Shown piece after piece: positions 46,702 through 54,952 of a DNA stretch of 64,000 nucleotides. Within the stretch, counting starts at the first letter, position 1. Every line of letters begins with the position of its first letter. Source of the DNA: Gammaproteobacteria bacterium (GTDB lineage Bacteria > Pseudomonadota > Gammaproteobacteria > Thiohalomonadales > Thiohalomonadaceae); NCBI GenBank assembly GCA_003252455.1, contig QKED01000005.1:1-64000 (forward strand), read 5' to 3'. Position numbers and translations under genes: made by a program. Under the pieces are notes generated by a model, which was not told where the DNA came from, made no database searches, and worked only from the letters and a program-made list of their open reading frames with translations.

Positions 46702-48441
46702 ATGCGGGGGCGGCTGAACCCCTGGGCCCTCGGTGCGGTGGTGGTGGGCGGTATGCTCGCCCTGCCTGCGCTGGTGGTGTTCGGCGCGCTGCTGACGCCA
46801 GATGCTGGCGTCTGGGCCCACCTGGCCGAGACCGTACTCGCCGACTACCTACTCAACACCCTCTGGCTCGCCCTCGGCGTCGGCCTCGGCACGCTCATTA
46901 TTGGGGTGGCCAGCGCCTGGCTGGTGACCCTCTGCCGCTTCCCTGGGCGGCGCTGGTTCGAGTGGGCGCTGCTGCTGCCGTTGGCGATGCCCGCCTACAT
47001 CATCGCCTACACCTACACGGGGCTGTTGGACTTCGCCGGGCCGGTGCAGACGCTCCTGCGCGACCTCACCGGCTGGGGCTACGGCGACTACGCCTTCCCC
47101 GAGGTGCGCTCCCTCGGCGGTGCCGCGCTGATGCTCACCCTGGTGCTCTACCCCTACGTCTACCTGCTCGCCCGCGCCGCCTTCCTGGAGCAGTCCGTGG
47201 CCGTGCTGGAGGTGAGCCGCAGCCTCGGCTGCGGTGCCTGGTGCGGCTTCTGGCGCGTGGCCCTGCCGCTGGCGCGCCCGAGCCTCGTCGCCGGGATGTC
47301 GCTGGCACTGATGGAGACCCTGGCCGACTACGGCACGGTGCACTACTTCGGCGTGCCCACCTTCACCACCGGCATCTTCCGCACCTGGTTCGGCATGGGT
47401 GACGAGCTGGCCGCCGCGCAGCTCGCCGCCATGCTGCTCGGTCTGGTGCTGCTGCTCATCGCCCTGGAGCGGGCGAGTCGGCGCAAGGCGCGCTTTCACC
47501 ACAACGCCAACAGCGCGGCACGCCCACTACCCGGCTACCAGTTGCGTGGTGCGCGTGCCGTCGGCGCCTTCCTCGTCTGCCTGCTGCCGCTGCTGTTCGG
47601 CTTTCTGGTGCCCGCCGCGCAGCTCGGTGTCTGGGCCTGGCAGACTGCGCCGGCGATGGTCGACGTCGCCTTCTGGCGGCTCATCGGCCACAGCCTCGGG
47701 CTGGCCGGTGGCACCGCGCTCATCGCCCTCGCCGTGTCGCTCTTCCTCGGCTACGGTCACCGCCTCACCCCGCACTGGCTGGTGCGCAGCGCGGTGCGTC
47801 TGGCGGCCATGGGCTACGCCATCCCCGGTACGGTGATCGCCATCGGTATCCTGATTCCGTTTGCTTGGTTCGATAACGTAGTGGATGGCTTCCTGCGCGA
47901 GCACTTCGATGTGTCGAGCGGCCTGCTCCTCAGCGGCACCTTGGTGGCGCTGGTCTCCGGCTACCTGGTGCGCTTCCTCGCCGTCTCCTTGCAGACGGTG
48001 GAGGCGGGCCTCGGGCGCATCCGCCCGACCATGGACGACGCCGCCCGCTCCCTCGGCCTGCGCCCAGGCCAAGTGCTGCTCCAGGTGCACGTGCCGATCC
48101 TGCGCGGCTCGCTGCTCACCGCCGTGCTGCTGGTCTTCGTCGACATCATGAAGGAGCTGCCCGCCACCCTGGTGTTGCGCCCGTTCGATTTCAACACCCT
48201 GGCGGTGCGCGCCTTCGAGCTGGCCGCCGACGAGCGCCTCGCCGACTCCTCCACCGCCGCGCTGGCCATCGTCGCCGCCGGGCTGCTGCCGGTGATCCTG
48301 CTCTCACGCACCATCACCGCCGGGCGTGGCGAGGGGGTGAGTGAAGAGGGCCGGGCGGTGGCCGATACCCCGCGCGCCGATGAGGCGCCGTGCGATAGCT
48401 GCGCGCGCTGTGAGGCACCGGTGAGTTATCGCCCGGCTTAG
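46702..48441 (+). CDS. fbpB: Fe(III) ABC transporter permease, two-domain
   Basis: This 579-residue inner-membrane permease has two homologous halves of about six helices each. The EAA-type coupling loops to the ATPase are SRSLGCGAWCGFWRVALPLARPSL in the first half and ARSLGLRPGQVLLQVHVPILRGSL in the second. Start ATG 46702 lies 3 bases after the fbpA stop. The C-terminal tail is odd: a hydrophilic extension ends in PCDSCARCEAPVSYRP with three cysteines in a CxxCxxC pattern, which could bind iron or act as a redox switch on the cytoplasmic side. A 390-base repeat array separates it from fbpC. Confidence 0.93.
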   Translation: MRGRLNPWALGAVVVGGMLALPALVVFGALLTPDAGVWAHLAETVLADYLLNTLWLALGVGLGTLIIGVASAWLVTLCRFPGRRWFEWALLLPLAMPAYIIAYTYTGLLDFAGPVQTLLRDLTGWGYGDYAFPEVRSLGGAALMLTLVLYPYVYLLARAAFLEQSVAVLEVSRSLGCGAWCGFWRVALPLARPSLVAGMSLALMETLADYGTVHYFGVPTFTTGIFRTWFGMGDELAAAQLAAMLLGLVLLLIALERASRRKARFHHNANSAARPLPGYQLRGARAVGAFLVCLLPLLFGFLVPAAQLGVWAWQTAPAMVDVAFWRLIGHSLGLAGGTALIALAVSLFLGYGHRLTPHWLVRSAVRLAAMGYAIPGTVIAIGILIPFAWFDNVVDGFLREHFDVSSGLLLSGTLVALVSGYLVRFLAVSLQTVEAGLGRIRPTMDDAARSLGLRPGQVLLQVHVPILRGSLLTAVLLVFVDIMKELPATLVLRPFDFNTLAVRAFELAADERLADSSTAALAIVAAGLLPVILLSRTITAGRGEGVSEEGRAVADTPRADEAPCDSCARCEAPVSYRPA

Positions 48442-48458
48442 AGTGCGTCGCCATTGCG

Positions 48459-48850
48459 CCCGGAGCTTCAAGCCAACGGCCTGAACGAGGCCCCGCCTGG
48501 AGCTTCAAGCCAACGGCTTGAACGGGGCGGGTGGAGATGCCCGATGCCGCACGCACAAGCCGTTGGCTTGTGGCTCCAGCGCCCGGCCAGCTCGGAGCTT
48601 CAAGCCAGCGGCCTGAACGAGGCCCTGCCTGGAGCTTCAAGCCAACGGCTTGAACGGGGCGGGTGGAGATGCCCGAGGCCGCACGCACAAGCCGTTGGCT
48701 TGTGGCTCCAGCGCCCGGCCAGCCCGGAGCTTCAAGCCAACGGCTTGAACGAGGCGAGGCCTGGAGCTTCAAGCCAACGGCTTGAACGGGAGCGAGGTCA
48801 AAGGCCGCTCACACAAGCCGTTGGCTTGTGGCTCCAGCGGCTCTAGCCAC
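48459..48850. repeat. Three 132-bp tandem repeats, each with palindromes, inside the fbp operon
   Basis: CGGAGCTTCAAGCCA starts at 48461, 48593 and 48725 (period 132). Each unit has two AGCTTCAAGCCAACGGCTTGAA palindromes and a reverse-oriented CACAAGCCGTTGGCTTGTGG. AAGCCAACGGCTT is thus present many times in both orientations and can fold into strong hairpins. A frame can be read through it, but the translation is simply the repeat and has no domain. Confidence 0.9.
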
Positions 48851-48891
48851 ATCAGACAAAGACTGATTAACCAACCGATCGAGACACTGCC

Positions 48892-49959
48892 ATGAGCAAC
48901 CCAGACAACCCTTTGTTAAAGGTCGCCCAACTCGCCGTCCACTACCCCGGCAAGGCGGTGGTGCACGACCTCAACTTCGCCCTCGCCGAGGGTGAGATCG
49001 GCTGCCTGCTCGGCCCCAGCGGTTGCGGCAAGACCACCGCCCTGCGCACCATCGCCGGGTTCGAGCGCCCCGCAGGCGGCATGGTGCAGATCGGCGGTGA
49101 CGAGGTGGCGGGCCCGTCTAAATTCATCCAACCCGAGAAGCGCAAGGTCGGCATGGTCTTCCAAGACTTCGCCCTCTTCCCGCACCTGAGCGTGGCGGCC
49201 AACGTCGCCTTCGGTCTGCGCGGCCTCAGCCGCAGTGAACAGAAACAGCGCGTCGCCGAACTCCTCGACCTGGTCGGCCTCGCCGATCGCGCCGCCTGCT
49301 ACCCGCACCAGCTCTCCGGCGGTCAGCAGCAGCGCATCGCCCTGGCCCGCGCCCTCGCCCCGCGCCCGCGCCTCTTGCTGCTCGACGAGCCTTTCTCCAG
49401 CCTCGACAGCGACCTGCGCGCCCAGTTGGCCGCCGAGGTGCGCGCCATCCTGACGCGCGAGGGGATCACCGCCCTGCTGGTGACCCACGACCAGCACGAG
49501 GCGTTCGCCATGGCCGACCGCATCGGCGTCATGCACCAGGGGCGTCTCGACCAGTGGGCCGACGGCTACACCCTCTACCACCGGCCCGCCACCCGTTTCG
49601 TCGCCGACTTCATCGGTGAGGGCGTCCTGCTCCCGGGCGAGGCGGATGGTAACGGCATGGCAGCGACCGAGCTGGGCCGGGTCCACCTCGCCCCCGGCAT
49701 CGCCACCCAGCGCGGCCCGGTGGAGGTGCTGCTGCGCCCCGACGACCTCACCCTACACAGCGACGGCCCACTGCACGCCGAGGTGACCGCGCGCGCCTTT
49801 CGCGGCGCCGAGTACCTCTACACCCTACGCCTGCCGAGCGGCGCGCGCGCCTTGGCGCTGATGCCGAGCCACCACCACCAGGCGGTGGGCAGCCGCACCG
49901 CCCTGCGGCTGACCCACGAAGCGCTGCCAGGCTTCATCGCCCACGGACAAATACCCTAG
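48892..49959 (+). CDS. fbpC: Fe(III) ABC transporter ATP-binding protein
   Basis: This 355-residue ATPase has Walker A GPSGCGKTT (41-49), Q-loop FQDFALFPHLSVAANVAFGL, signature LSGGQQQRIALARAL, Walker B LLLLDEPFSSLD and switch His in LLVTHDQHEA. The C-terminal ~110 residues carry a TOBE-like regulatory domain (VEVLLRPDDLTLHSDGPLHAEVTARAFRGAEYLYTLRLPSG). It completes FbpABC. It is separated from fbpB by the hairpin-rich repeat array, so it may be partly uncoupled in expression. No terminator with a T-run is seen in that gap. Confidence 0.93.
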   Translation: MSNPDNPLLKVAQLAVHYPGKAVVHDLNFALAEGEIGCLLGPSGCGKTTALRTIAGFERPAGGMVQIGGDEVAGPSKFIQPEKRKVGMVFQDFALFPHLSVAANVAFGLRGLSRSEQKQRVAELLDLVGLADRAACYPHQLSGGQQQRIALARALAPRPRLLLLDEPFSSLDSDLRAQLAAEVRAILTREGITALLVTHDQHEAFAMADRIGVMHQGRLDQWADGYTLYHRPATRFVADFIGEGVLLPGEADGNGMAATELGRVHLAPGIATQRGPVEVLLRPDDLTLHSDGPLHAEVTARAFRGAEYLYTLRLPSGARALALMPSHHHQAVGSRTALRLTHEALPGFIAHGQIP

Positions 49960-50075
49960 ACTCTTCAGGTAATTACCGCTCGTCGCCTGTCATTTCCCGG
50001 TTATACGCCTGCGCTAACCTCACGCTACCTTTGGCCCCGGTGCTGCACCGGGGGTGTGCGAGCGAGGCGTGTGTC

Positions 50076-51893
50076 ATGCAAGGCAAGATGAACTGGCCCA
50101 GTGGTGGTGAGCACCTAGGCAATCCCCTCTGGCCGCTGCGCGGTGCGCTGCGCAGCGACATAGGGCAGGGCCGAGGCCCGCACGTCGAGCGCGAAGATCA
50201 GGTGCAGATGGTCACCCGCTACGTCGAGCCCATCTCCCCCGACCTCGGCTGCCTCGATGCGCTGGAGCTGTTCCTACGCAGCGACCGCCTCACCGCCCTG
50301 CCGGTGGTGGAGCGCAACGGCTACCCCTTGGGCCTGATTAACCGCCAGCGCATGATCGAGCAGTTCAGCCGCCCCTTCGCCCGCGAGCTGAACCAGCGCA
50401 AGCGTGCCGCCGACTTCGTCTCGCGCCAGACCCTCTGCGCCGAGCGCGACAGCCACCTCGACGAGCTGGTGGAGCGCATCGGCAGCATCGAGCGCCCCGA
50501 CCTGCTCACCGGCTTCGTGGTCACCGACCAGGGGCGCTACCACGGCCTCGGCACCCTGCACGAGCTGCTGCACCACATCACCCGGCGCAAGCAGGCGCAC
50601 CTCTACCAGCTGGCCCACTTCGACGCCCTCACCCGCCTGCCCAACCGCCTGCTCTTCAGTGAGCGGCTGGAGCAGGTGGTGGCCGACGCGGCGCAGCGCG
50701 AGCAGCGCCTGGCGGTGATGTTCCTCGACCTCGACGGCTTCAAGTTCATCAACGACACCCTCGGCCACGCGGCGGGCGACCACCTGCTGTGCGAGGTGAG
50801 CGAACGCCTCGCCGAGGCGCTGCGCCCGAGCGACACCCTGGCGCGTCTCGGTGGCGACGAGTTCACCCTGATCCTCTCCGATGTGTGCGACCGTGCCGAG
50901 GTGCAGCGCATCGCCAGCGGCCTCTTAGGCGTCATCGCCCAGCCGGTCGCCTGGAAGGGGCAGAGCATGCAGGTGACCGGCAGCCTCGGCGTCGCCCTCT
51001 ACCCGGACGACGACAGCACGCCGAGCCAGCTGGTGCGCAAGGCCGACCTCGCCATGTACCAAGCCAAGGGCCACGGCAAGGACAACTGCCAGTTCTTCTC
51101 CAATGAACTCAACCGCCGCTACGAGCTGCGCCGCTCCCTGGAGCAGGACCTGGGTCGCGCCCTCGGCGGCGACGAGCTCTTCCTCCACTACCAGCCGGTG
51201 GTCGGCGTGCAGGATGGGCGCATCCACGCCGCCGAGGCGCTGCTGCGCTGGAACCACCCCGAACACGGCCTGCTGCTGCCCGACAGCTTCATCGCCGTGG
51301 CCGAAGAGGGGCATCAGATCGAACCTGTGAGTCGCTGGACCCTGGAGCGCGCCTGCCGCCAGCTCGCCACCTGGGCAAGCCAGGGGGTGCGCGCCACCCT
51401 CACCGTCAACCTCTCCATGCAGCAGTTCCACAGCCCGCGCCTCTGTCACCAGATCGGCGCCCTGCTGGAGGCCTACCACCTCGCCCCCGACCAGCTGATG
51501 CTGGAGATCACCGAGCGCGTGGTGATGCACTCCAGCGAGCGCGTCATCCGCACCCTGCAAGAGCTCAAGCGCCTCGGCGTACAGGTGGCGCTCGACGACT
51601 TCGGTACCGGCCACTCCTCCCTCGCCCTGCTGCACAAACTGCCCATCGACTTCATCAAGATCGACCGCACCTTCATCCAGCAGATCGGCCTCTCGCACAG
51701 CAGTGAAAAGGTCACCCACGCCATCCTCGCCCTGGCCGACAGCCTGGGCCTGCGCACCGTCGCCGAAGGGGTCGAACACGAGAGCCAGCTCGACCTGCTG
51801 CGCAGCGAAGGGTGCCACTGCTACCAGGGCCACCTCTTCAGCCCCGCCATCGACGCCGACACCCTGCTGCCACTGCTGCGCGGGAGTGCCTGA
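50076..51893 (+). CDS. CBS-GGDEF-EAL cyclic-di-GMP protein
   Basis: This 605-residue cytoplasmic protein (ATG 50076, GAGG eight bases upstream) has an N-terminal CBS-pair-like region (about 50-165: ALELFLRSDRLTALPVVERNGYPLGLINR...GFVVTDQGRYHGLGTLHELL). A GGDEF domain follows (DALTRLPNRLLF, LDLDGFKFINDTLGH, RLGGDEF intact) and then an EAL domain (AEALLRW, NLSMQQF, LEITE, DDFGTGHSSL, KIDRTF, EGVEHESQLDLL, QGHLFSPA). Both catalytic signatures are complete, so it could make or degrade c-di-GMP, with the CBS domains sensing nucleotides. It has no membrane segment. It is probably monocistronic; the next 380 bases are repeat-rich. Confidence 0.92.
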   Translation: MQGKMNWPSGGEHLGNPLWPLRGALRSDIGQGRGPHVEREDQVQMVTRYVEPISPDLGCLDALELFLRSDRLTALPVVERNGYPLGLINRQRMIEQFSRPFARELNQRKRAADFVSRQTLCAERDSHLDELVERIGSIERPDLLTGFVVTDQGRYHGLGTLHELLHHITRRKQAHLYQLAHFDALTRLPNRLLFSERLEQVVADAAQREQRLAVMFLDLDGFKFINDTLGHAAGDHLLCEVSERLAEALRPSDTLARLGGDEFTLILSDVCDRAEVQRIASGLLGVIAQPVAWKGQSMQVTGSLGVALYPDDDSTPSQLVRKADLAMYQAKGHGKDNCQFFSNELNRRYELRRSLEQDLGRALGGDELFLHYQPVVGVQDGRIHAAEALLRWNHPEHGLLLPDSFIAVAEEGHQIEPVSRWTLERACRQLATWASQGVRATLTVNLSMQQFHSPRLCHQIGALLEAYHLAPDQLMLEITERVVMHSSERVIRTLQELKRLGVQVALDDFGTGHSSLALLHKLPIDFIKIDRTFIQQIGLSHSSEKVTHAILALADSLGLRTVAEGVEHESQLDLLRSEGCHCYQGHLFSPAIDADTLLPLLRGSA

Positions 51894-51904
51894 GCGGGGA
51901 GAAG

Positions 51905-51935
51905 GTTAGCCACGCAGGCACAGAGGGCACGGAGG
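51905..51935. repeat. Half-copy of the GCCACGGAGGCACAGAGG repeat
   Basis: GCCACGCAGGCACAGAGGGC and following bases match the left arm of the element seen at 36812 and 59916; no right arm is nearby. Confidence 0.6.
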
Positions 51936-51967
51936 ATCCAGGCGTAAATGAAAGGGAACTCCGGTAG

Positions 51968-51992
51968 GGTGGATAAGCGCAGCGCATCCACC
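51968..51992. repeat. Short palindromic repeat (GTGGAT...ATCCAC)
   Basis: GGTGGATAAGCGC and GCGCATCCACC form a compact inverted repeat around a single base. The string GTAGGGTGGATAAGCGCAGC resembles a widely dispersed intergenic repeat in gammaproteobacteria. Confidence 0.55.
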
Positions 51993-52030
51993 ACAACTAC
52001 TAGCTGGAATCCGGTGGCGCGCAGACCGCT

Positions 52031-52170
52031 ACCCGCTAAAGCGTCGACCTCCCGTACCTAGAGAGACCGAGAGTGGCGGCGTAGCCCGCGCGCCCACGGG
52101 GACGCTCCTACGACGTCCACGATGGTAAAGAGTCTCCTCGTAGACCGGGGAGGCCGACGCTTTAGCGGGT
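52031..52170. repeat. 140-bp element with 23-bp terminal inverted repeats
   Basis: The left end (52031-52053, starting ACCCGCTAAAGCGTCG) and the right end (52148-52170, ending CGACGCTTTAGCGGGT) are inverse copies with 22 of 23 matches. Between them lies GGGACGCTCCTACGACGTCC and no reading frame. The structure is that of a MITE or REPIN-type non-autonomous element. No duplicated target is evident. Confidence 0.8.
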
Positions 52171-52295
52171 ATCAGGCGGGAAGAAGAGCGCCGCCCTTCG
52201 CGATCGCCATGCCTTGGTGAACTATTCTGCTTGCGCTTGACCCTCCCCCCGCGCGTCCCCACCTGAAACCGATGAACCACAGCGGGAGGTGGCCG

Positions 52296-52475
52296 ATGCA
52301 ACCCTATCAATACCTTCAGAGCGTGGCGCAGCAGTTCGATCAGCTCGACCAGGCGACCCTCGACCGCGTCCTCGACGAGCTGGAGTACCTCTTCGACGCG
52401 CTGGACCCCGAACTCCAGCCCCTCTGTAGCGAGCTGATCAGCAAGGTGCGCATGCGCCTCGGCCTCGACGGTTGA
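52296..52475 (+). CDS. Small acidic hypothetical protein
   Basis: This 59-residue protein is started at ATG 52296 because GGAGG lies seven bases before it; ATG 52272 in frame has no such site. Sequence MQPYQYLQSVAQQFDQLDQ, then TLDRVLDELEYLFDALDPELQPLCSELISKVRMRLGL is helical and acidic, with no recognised family. It is followed 6 bases later by an unrecognised gene, so the two are probably co-transcribed and may form a pair. Confidence 0.55.
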   Translation: MQPYQYLQSVAQQFDQLDQATLDRVLDELEYLFDALDPELQPLCSELISKVRMRLGLDG

Positions 52476-52481
52476 ACCCAC

Positions 52482-53348
52482 GTGGCCCTCGACCTCTACA
52501 GCCGCCTCGACCTCCAGCCCTTCCACGGCCTCATCCAGTGGGCGGTCGGCGACGGCCTGCGCGCCCTCTCCCTCGACGGTGAGCACTGGCGCCTGCAACT
52601 GCGCGCCCCGGCCCAGCCGCGCCCCTGGGGCGCCCTCGACCAGACACCATCCGAACCCCGCTGGCACGACCTCGGCGACTGGAGTCCGACCCAAGGGCTG
52701 CAACTGCGCGGCCTCGCCCCGGAGCTGGCCAAACTCCAGCGCCAAGGTCAGGCCGAGGCGCTGGTGGCCGAGCTGGCCGCGCGCCTCGACCAGCTCCCCT
52801 TCCCGCGCCGTGACCTGCATGAACTCTGGCTCTGCGACGACCAAGGCGAGCCACTCGCCCTGCTCGCGAGTGGCGACAGTGCCGAGCAATTGCCCACCCG
52901 TCCGCTCTTCTGGCGCCCGCTCTACGAGGCTCCGGGCGAGGGTGAAGAGCGCGCGGGTCTCTTGAGCCCCGAGGCGGTCGCCGGGCTCACCGACGCCGTG
53001 CGTAGTCGGGCGCGAAGGCGTCTATGCCGCGCCTTGCAACGGGCAGGCGCCGCGCTCGTCGATGCCGAGGGGGGCGTGGTGAGCGCCCCCGAGTTACCCC
53101 TGTGCGAGTCCTGGCCCACCGAGCCCATCGCCCGACAGGTCGCCCACTACCACGCCTGGCACGCCCCCTGGCTGCTGCAACTGCACCACCTCAGTGCCAC
53201 CACCCGCGCCCGCCTGGAGCAGGCCGCCTGCCAGCGCCCTTGGCTGGTGGCGGCGTTGCACCGCACCTGGCCGGTAATCATCGACGCCGAGCGCATCACC
53301 GCTGCGCGGGTCGAGGCGCGGCTGCGCGAGGGGGTGGAGAGCCTGTGA
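52482..53348 (+). CDS. Hypothetical protein, no recognised domain
   Basis: This 288-residue protein starts at GTG 52482, 6 bases after the small upstream gene. It is Leu/Ala/Arg-rich and cytoplasmic, with no membrane segment or signal peptide. Visible landmarks are GDGLRALSLDGEHWRLQLR, RRDLHELWLCDDQGEPLALLASG, and the C-terminal TWPVIIDAERITAARVEARLREGVESL. Several Trp-containing motifs (HDLGDW, LFWRPLYEA, YHAWHAPWLL) could mark a conserved fold. No function can be assigned. Codon usage matches the GC-rich core of the genome. Confidence 0.6.
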   Translation: MALDLYSRLDLQPFHGLIQWAVGDGLRALSLDGEHWRLQLRAPAQPRPWGALDQTPSEPRWHDLGDWSPTQGLQLRGLAPELAKLQRQGQAEALVAELAARLDQLPFPRRDLHELWLCDDQGEPLALLASGDSAEQLPTRPLFWRPLYEAPGEGEERAGLLSPEAVAGLTDAVRSRARRRLCRALQRAGAALVDAEGGVVSAPELPLCESWPTEPIARQVAHYHAWHAPWLLQLHHLSATTRARLEQAACQRPWLVAALHRTWPVIIDAERITAARVEARLREGVESL

Positions 53349-53578
53349 GGGGAGAGGTGGCTGCGCTAGGTGGATGTTATCTCAACATCCCCCCGCTCTT
53401 CGCTCACAGTGGGTAACGGTACTGACAGGGCGCAAGCCCCATCCTGCCAATCTCTCCCTGTTACGCTCTGTGCCCTTTGTGCCTCTGTGGCAAATCCCCC
53501 ACCGGACAGGGTGCCGAGGCCTGAAACGACTGTTATCCTGCCCCGATTTGTCGGCACTAGCCAGGACGCCCCACGACG
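53349..53578. other. Intergenic region with a half-repeat
   Basis: CTCTGTGCCCTTTGTGCCTCTGTGGC (about 53466-53491) is a lone right arm of the dispersed element at 36812/59916. The remaining sequence has no gene. The promoter for the SWIM gene would be expected in the last ~90 bases. Confidence 0.45.
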
Positions 53579-54952
53579 ATGAACGGACTCGACCACACCT
53601 ACCGCTACCCCGCACCCTCACTCGTCTCTACCCACGCCGGTGAGCATGGCATCTACCTCGCCACCGACACGCCCCCAGAGGCGCAATCTACTACGCAAGA
53701 GGCCTTCTTCGAGGGGCTCCTGCTCCACCCCTTTCTCACCGCGCAGCTGCTCGGCGCCCTCGCCCGCGTGGTCGGCAGCCGCTTCCACATCCCCCCGGCG
53801 ATGCTCACGCGCATCCTCGCCCAGAGCGACCCGGTGGTCACCAGTGGCGGCGGGCTGCTGCGCTTCGAGGGGCTGTCGGGCTGCTGTAGCGCCTACGCGC
53901 GGGTGGACATGGCGCCCGAGAGCTATCGGGGCGAGGTGGTGCGCCACGGCACCACCAATGTCGACTTCAACCCCGAGATGCGCGCCGCCCTGGCGCAGCT
54001 GCGTGACGGGCAGCGGGTCGGCCTCGCGGTCGGTGGCGAGCAGTTGGTGCTGCGCAGTGAGGGGCGGGAGGTGGTCGAGCGCAAGGTGAAGCTGCCGCTG
54101 CGCTGGCTCAAGGCGTTCGTCGAACTCCAGCACTATCAGCAGCGCCTGGAGCCGAGGCTGCGCCTTGGGCGGGTGGAGCTGATGCGCCTCCTGCGCGCCC
54201 TGCCGCGCGCCACGACACGCGGCCACTTCTGGCTCGTGCCGCTGCGCGGGGGCGGGGTGCGCCTCTCGCCCCGTGCGGCGGCAGAGGGGGTCAAGCTGGC
54301 CGGGTTGGAGCGACTGCGCATCCTGGAGACATTGGCGCCGCTCGCCGATGGGCTCACCGTCTTCGCCGACCCGGCGGGGGAGGCGAGCGAGTGGCGCCTC
54401 GACTGCGGCCCGCTCAGCTTCTCCCTGACCCTGAGCGCCGATGTGTGGCGCGGCTTCTCTGGCGAGGGGCAGGCGCTGAGCGCGCTCACCCAAGGGGCGA
54501 GCGAGGCCGATGTGGCGGCGCTGCGTGCCCAGCTCCACTGGCAGGCGCTGCTCACGCCCGCGCAGCTGCGCACGGCCAGCGGCCTGGACTCGGCGCGCCT
54601 CACGCCCGCCCTGGCCCGCCTCGGTGCCCTCGGTCTGCTTGGCTTCGATACGGCCCACGCCGCTTGGTTTCACCGCCGTCTGCCGTTCGACCTGGCGCAG
54701 GTCGAGGCGCTCCACCCGCGCCTCGATGCGGCGCAGCGCCTGCTGCGCGAGGGTGGGGTGACGCTGCGTCAGGCGTCAGCTGAGTGGATCGAGGGCGATG
54801 TGCGCGGCAGTGGGGTGCTGCACCGTGTGCGCATCGGCGCGGAGCAGGCCGAGTGCGACTGCCTCTGGTACGCCCAACATCAGCTACGGCGCGGCCCGTG
54901 CAAACACATCCTGGCGTTACAGCTCTTTATGGAAGAGGGGGAGGGAAGATGA
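53579..54952 (+). CDS. SWIM zinc-finger protein
   Basis: This 457-residue cytoplasmic protein has a C-terminal SWIM zinc finger: C-D-C-LWYAQHQLRRGP-C-K-H (CxCx(n)CxH, about residues 426-444) within HRVRIGAEQAECDCLW and ILALQLFMEE. SWIM domains bind nucleic acid or protein. The N-terminal 400 residues have no recognised enzyme domain; motifs include FFEGLLLHPFLTAQLLGALARVVGSRFHIPPAML and VGLAVGGEQLVLRSEGREVVERKVKLP. It overlaps the next gene by ATGA, which means translational coupling with the DUF6493-like protein. SWIM-DUF6493 pairs often occur with MoxR-type ATPase and VWA genes, which are absent here. Confidence 0.85.
   Translation: MNGLDHTYRYPAPSLVSTHAGEHGIYLATDTPPEAQSTTQEAFFEGLLLHPFLTAQLLGALARVVGSRFHIPPAMLTRILAQSDPVVTSGGGLLRFEGLSGCCSAYARVDMAPESYRGEVVRHGTTNVDFNPEMRAALAQLRDGQRVGLAVGGEQLVLRSEGREVVERKVKLPLRWLKAFVELQHYQQRLEPRLRLGRVELMRLLRALPRATTRGHFWLVPLRGGGVRLSPRAAAEGVKLAGLERLRILETLAPLADGLTVFADPAGEASEWRLDCGPLSFSLTLSADVWRGFSGEGQALSALTQGASEADVAALRAQLHWQALLTPAQLRTASGLDSARLTPALARLGALGLLGFDTAHAAWFHRRLPFDLAQVEALHPRLDAAQRLLREGGVTLRQASAEWIEGDVRGSGVLHRVRIGAEQAECDCLWYAQHQLRRGPCKHILALQLFMEEGEGR

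Noticed and set aside
48314-48846. Open frames through the 132-bp repeat array in both directions
   Set aside because: Translation is only the repeat (LQASGLNE-like); better explained as non-coding palindromic repeats.
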